Under the pieces are notes generated by a model that did no database searches, was not told the origin of the DNA, and saw only the letters and a list, made by a program, of their open reading frames with translations. The position numbers and the translations under genes were made by a program. A stretch of DNA of 5,775 bases from Bacillota bacterium (GTDB taxonomy: Bacteria; Bacillota; Clostridia; Christensenellales; CAG-138), in assembly GCA_023453725.1 (NCBI GenBank), contig JAEXTB010000077.1, positions 1 through 5,775 of the forward strand, given 5' to 3'. Shown here piece by piece: positions 4,245-5,775 of the stretch (positions are counted from its first letter, which is position 1; each line of letters begins with the position of its first letter).

Positions 4245-5775
4245 TTAGGAAAGAGCGGAGAGCACGGTGCCTGCGCCGATCATACGGGAAGAAACAACAC
4301 TGCCGTGTTCGAGCACCTGCCTGCCGTTGACAAACACATGCACAATTCCGTTTGGCTTTGCCGGGAGGTCACTTTGTGCCGCGATTGTATTCGCGTCAAA
4401 TACCGTTACATCCGCAAAGTACCCCTCGCGCAGATAGCCGCGCTCATGAATCTGAAAACGGTCGGCTGCTGCACCCGTCATCTTGCGGATGGTCTGCTCC
4501 AGCGTCAAGCCGCTCTTTTTTTCGTGCGCCCACTGTAGAAACTTTGCAAAAGAAGAGTAGGCAGCGGCGTTCTGCACGCCTTTTTCCTCAATCCATGCGT
4601 CTGTCATGAACAGGGAAGGTTCATGCTGCATCAGCCGCCAGATGATCGGTTCGCTGTAGTACCGGTACATGTTGACGCGGCCTTTGCCCTGGCTGATATC
4701 CACCAGACGCAGGTAGGCATCGATCTCAGAGACATTCCAGAGCTTTGCGATTTCAGGTATGCGCTTGCCGCAAAGATCGTCATGGCCCTCGCCCAGCCAA
4801 GCAACCTGCATATCCGAGAATCCAAAGCCAAGCACACGCTTGGTCACGCCGATTTCAAGCGCAAGCCGCGCGCGGATGGCGGGGGCGCGCTTTTTGCTTT
4901 CCGGCAGGGAAAGATACCAGCTTGGAAGAACGACCGTGATAACGGAAACGCCGAACGTCATGGCATACAGGTCGTATTGTACATCAACGCCGTCCGCGCG
5001 TGCGCGGTCAATGAGTGCAAGGCTCTCGTCTACGGTCTTCCAGGAAGACTCGCCCACGAATATCAGATGAGAGTATTGCAGCTTTACGCCGGTCTCCCTG
5101 GCCAAAAGCAGCATTTCATCAAGCGCCCGCAGGTTGTGCGCTCTGCCGCCAAACGGCGGGCTGTAGGAAGTGGAAGCGGCAGAGCATGCGCGGGCATGCA
5201 CCGTCAAAATCTTGTTGTGCTTGGCTGTGCGGATTGCGCCGGAATAAAGTTCCTCCGTGGAAGCATATCGGTCCGGCTCGTACATCAGTCCGTAGGAAAG
5301 GCCGAATGCTCCCTGATCGAGGGACTCTTCAAGCTTGTCCGCGCGCAGTTTCATTTCCTCCGCTGTAAGCGGCCGGTTTTCATACCCGCTCAACCCAATG
5401 CGGATGGAACCATGCCCCTGCAATGGAACGAGGTTCAAAGGCGTACGCTTGTTTGCCTCTTCCCGCCAGCCGGAAAACGTATGGAAGCATTCATCCGGGG
5501 CGTCGCCCACTTCAAACAGGCCGCTGCCCAAAAGGTGCCGGTAAGGCGTATTCTCCCGGTACCCAAATGGAGAAAACCCGCAATTTCCTGTGACCTGGGT
5601 TGTAATGCCCTGTTCCACAAACGGCGTAAAGTAGGGCAGGGGATTGGAACGGGCCGCGTACCAGTCGTTGTGGGAGTGCGCGTCGATAAACCCCGGCGCG
5701 ATTGTAAGGCCGGTACAATCAATTGTCTGCCCCTCAAACCCTTCCGGTGCTTGTCCGCTGAGCACACAGAGAATA
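4245..5775 (-). CDS. N-acyl-D-amino-acid deacylase-type amidohydrolase, N-terminus cut by window edge
   Basis: This is a metal-dependent amidohydrolase related to D-aminoacylases, which hydrolyse N-acyl-D-amino acids in the cytoplasm. Substrate is not certain. The frame is open to the right edge. A GTG at 5765 is not taken as the start because the codons upstream (reading I-L-C) continue a normal N-terminal beta domain, so roughly 30-40 residues are missing. Numbering from that GTG: PGFIDAHSHND (24-34, metal ligands H30 and H32), the family's GNCG with C62, GAFGLSYGLMYEP (152-164), H190 in TVHAR, H233 in YSHL, D389 in FMTDA and KMTG (428-431). A C-terminal GYLREGYFADVTVFD returns to the beta domain. 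Differences from typical members are SHL-I where many have Lys after SHx, TDA for SDG, and no HPR before the YxxF segment, so this may be a subfamily with another substrate. It is probably co-transcribed with the downstream 128-residue gene. Confidence 0.88.
   Translation of the reverse strand, partial: ILCVLSGQAPEGFEGQTIDCTGLTIAPGFIDAHSHNDWYAARSNPLPYFTPFVEQGITTQVTGNCGFSPFGYRENTPYRHLLGSGLFEVGDAPDECFHTFSGWREEANKRTPLNLVPLQGHGSIRIGLSGYENRPLTAEEMKLRADKLEESLDQGAFGLSYGLMYEPDRYASTEELYSGAIRTAKHNKILTVHARACSAASTSYSPPFGGRAHNLRALDEMLLLARETGVKLQYSHLIFVGESSWKTVDESLALIDRARADGVDVQYDLYAMTFGVSVITVVLPSWYLSLPESKKRAPAIRARLALEIGVTKRVLGFGFSDMQVAWLGEGHDDLCGKRIPEIAKLWNVSEIDAYLRLVDISQGKGRVNMYRYYSEPIIWRLMQHEPSLFMTDAWIEEKGVQNAAAYSSFAKFLQWAHEKKSGLTLEQTIRKMTGAAADRFQIHERGYLREGYFADVTVFDANTIAAQSDLPAKPNGIVHVFVNGRQVLEHGSVVSSRMIGAGTVLSALS

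Noticed and set aside
4239..5544. Several plus-strand frames opposite the amidohydrolase
   Set aside because: They are Arg/Ser/Cys-rich shadow translations of a well-supported amidohydrolase on the other strand.
5763..5765. GTG at 5765 as the true amidohydrolase start
   Set aside because: The frame stays open to the window edge, the family normally has about 30-40 more N-terminal residues, and no ribosome binding site is seen in the ten bases available.

Overview
The window looks like a chromosomal segment of a moderately GC-rich anaerobic Gram-positive bacterium, probably a clostridial Firmicute. The basis is strong AGGAGG-type ribosome binding sites, sigma-A-like promoters with extended -10 elements, T-tailed intrinsic terminators, a Gram-positive-style lipoprotein signal and the families encoded. 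No species is assigned. No insertion sequence, phage gene, CRISPR array, tRNA or rRNA was seen.

Layout. (1) 1-245: promoter and a roughly 124-nt leader. (2) 246-1961 (+): a 571-residue lipoprotein with one classical FMN-binding domain followed by two near-identical 215-residue tandem repeats. Each repeat ends in its own flavinylation-like D-x-x-S-S-A-T motif, so three covalent FMN sites are predicted. A strong terminator follows. (3) 2091-2876 (+): a GNAT acetyltransferase with its own extended -10 promoter and a very short predicted leader. (4) 2877-2952: two back-to-back hairpins that end the converging transcripts. (5) 2984-3430 (-): a small secreted, charged, helical protein resembling DUF2680/YckD-type proteins. 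(6) 3431-3783: an intergenic stretch, AT-rich in its middle, with palindromes and a tandem terminator but no convincing gene. (7) 3784-4170 (-): an unrecognised 128-residue beta-rich protein whose ribosome binding site lies in a stem-loop. (8) 4245 to the right edge (-): an N-acyl-D-amino-acid deacylase-type amidohydrolase cut off at its N-terminus.

The minus-strand amidohydrolase and the small beta-rich protein probably share a transcript that ends at the tandem terminator at 3702-3765. The other genes look like independent units. The most interesting item is the lipoprotein, a likely extracytoplasmic multi-flavin electron carrier whose added flavin domains arose by tandem duplication. The second is the stem-loop over the start of the 128-residue gene, which suggests translational control or an operator. 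No electron-transfer partner or ApbE flavin transferase gene lies in the window, so the pathway served by the lipoprotein cannot be read from this segment.
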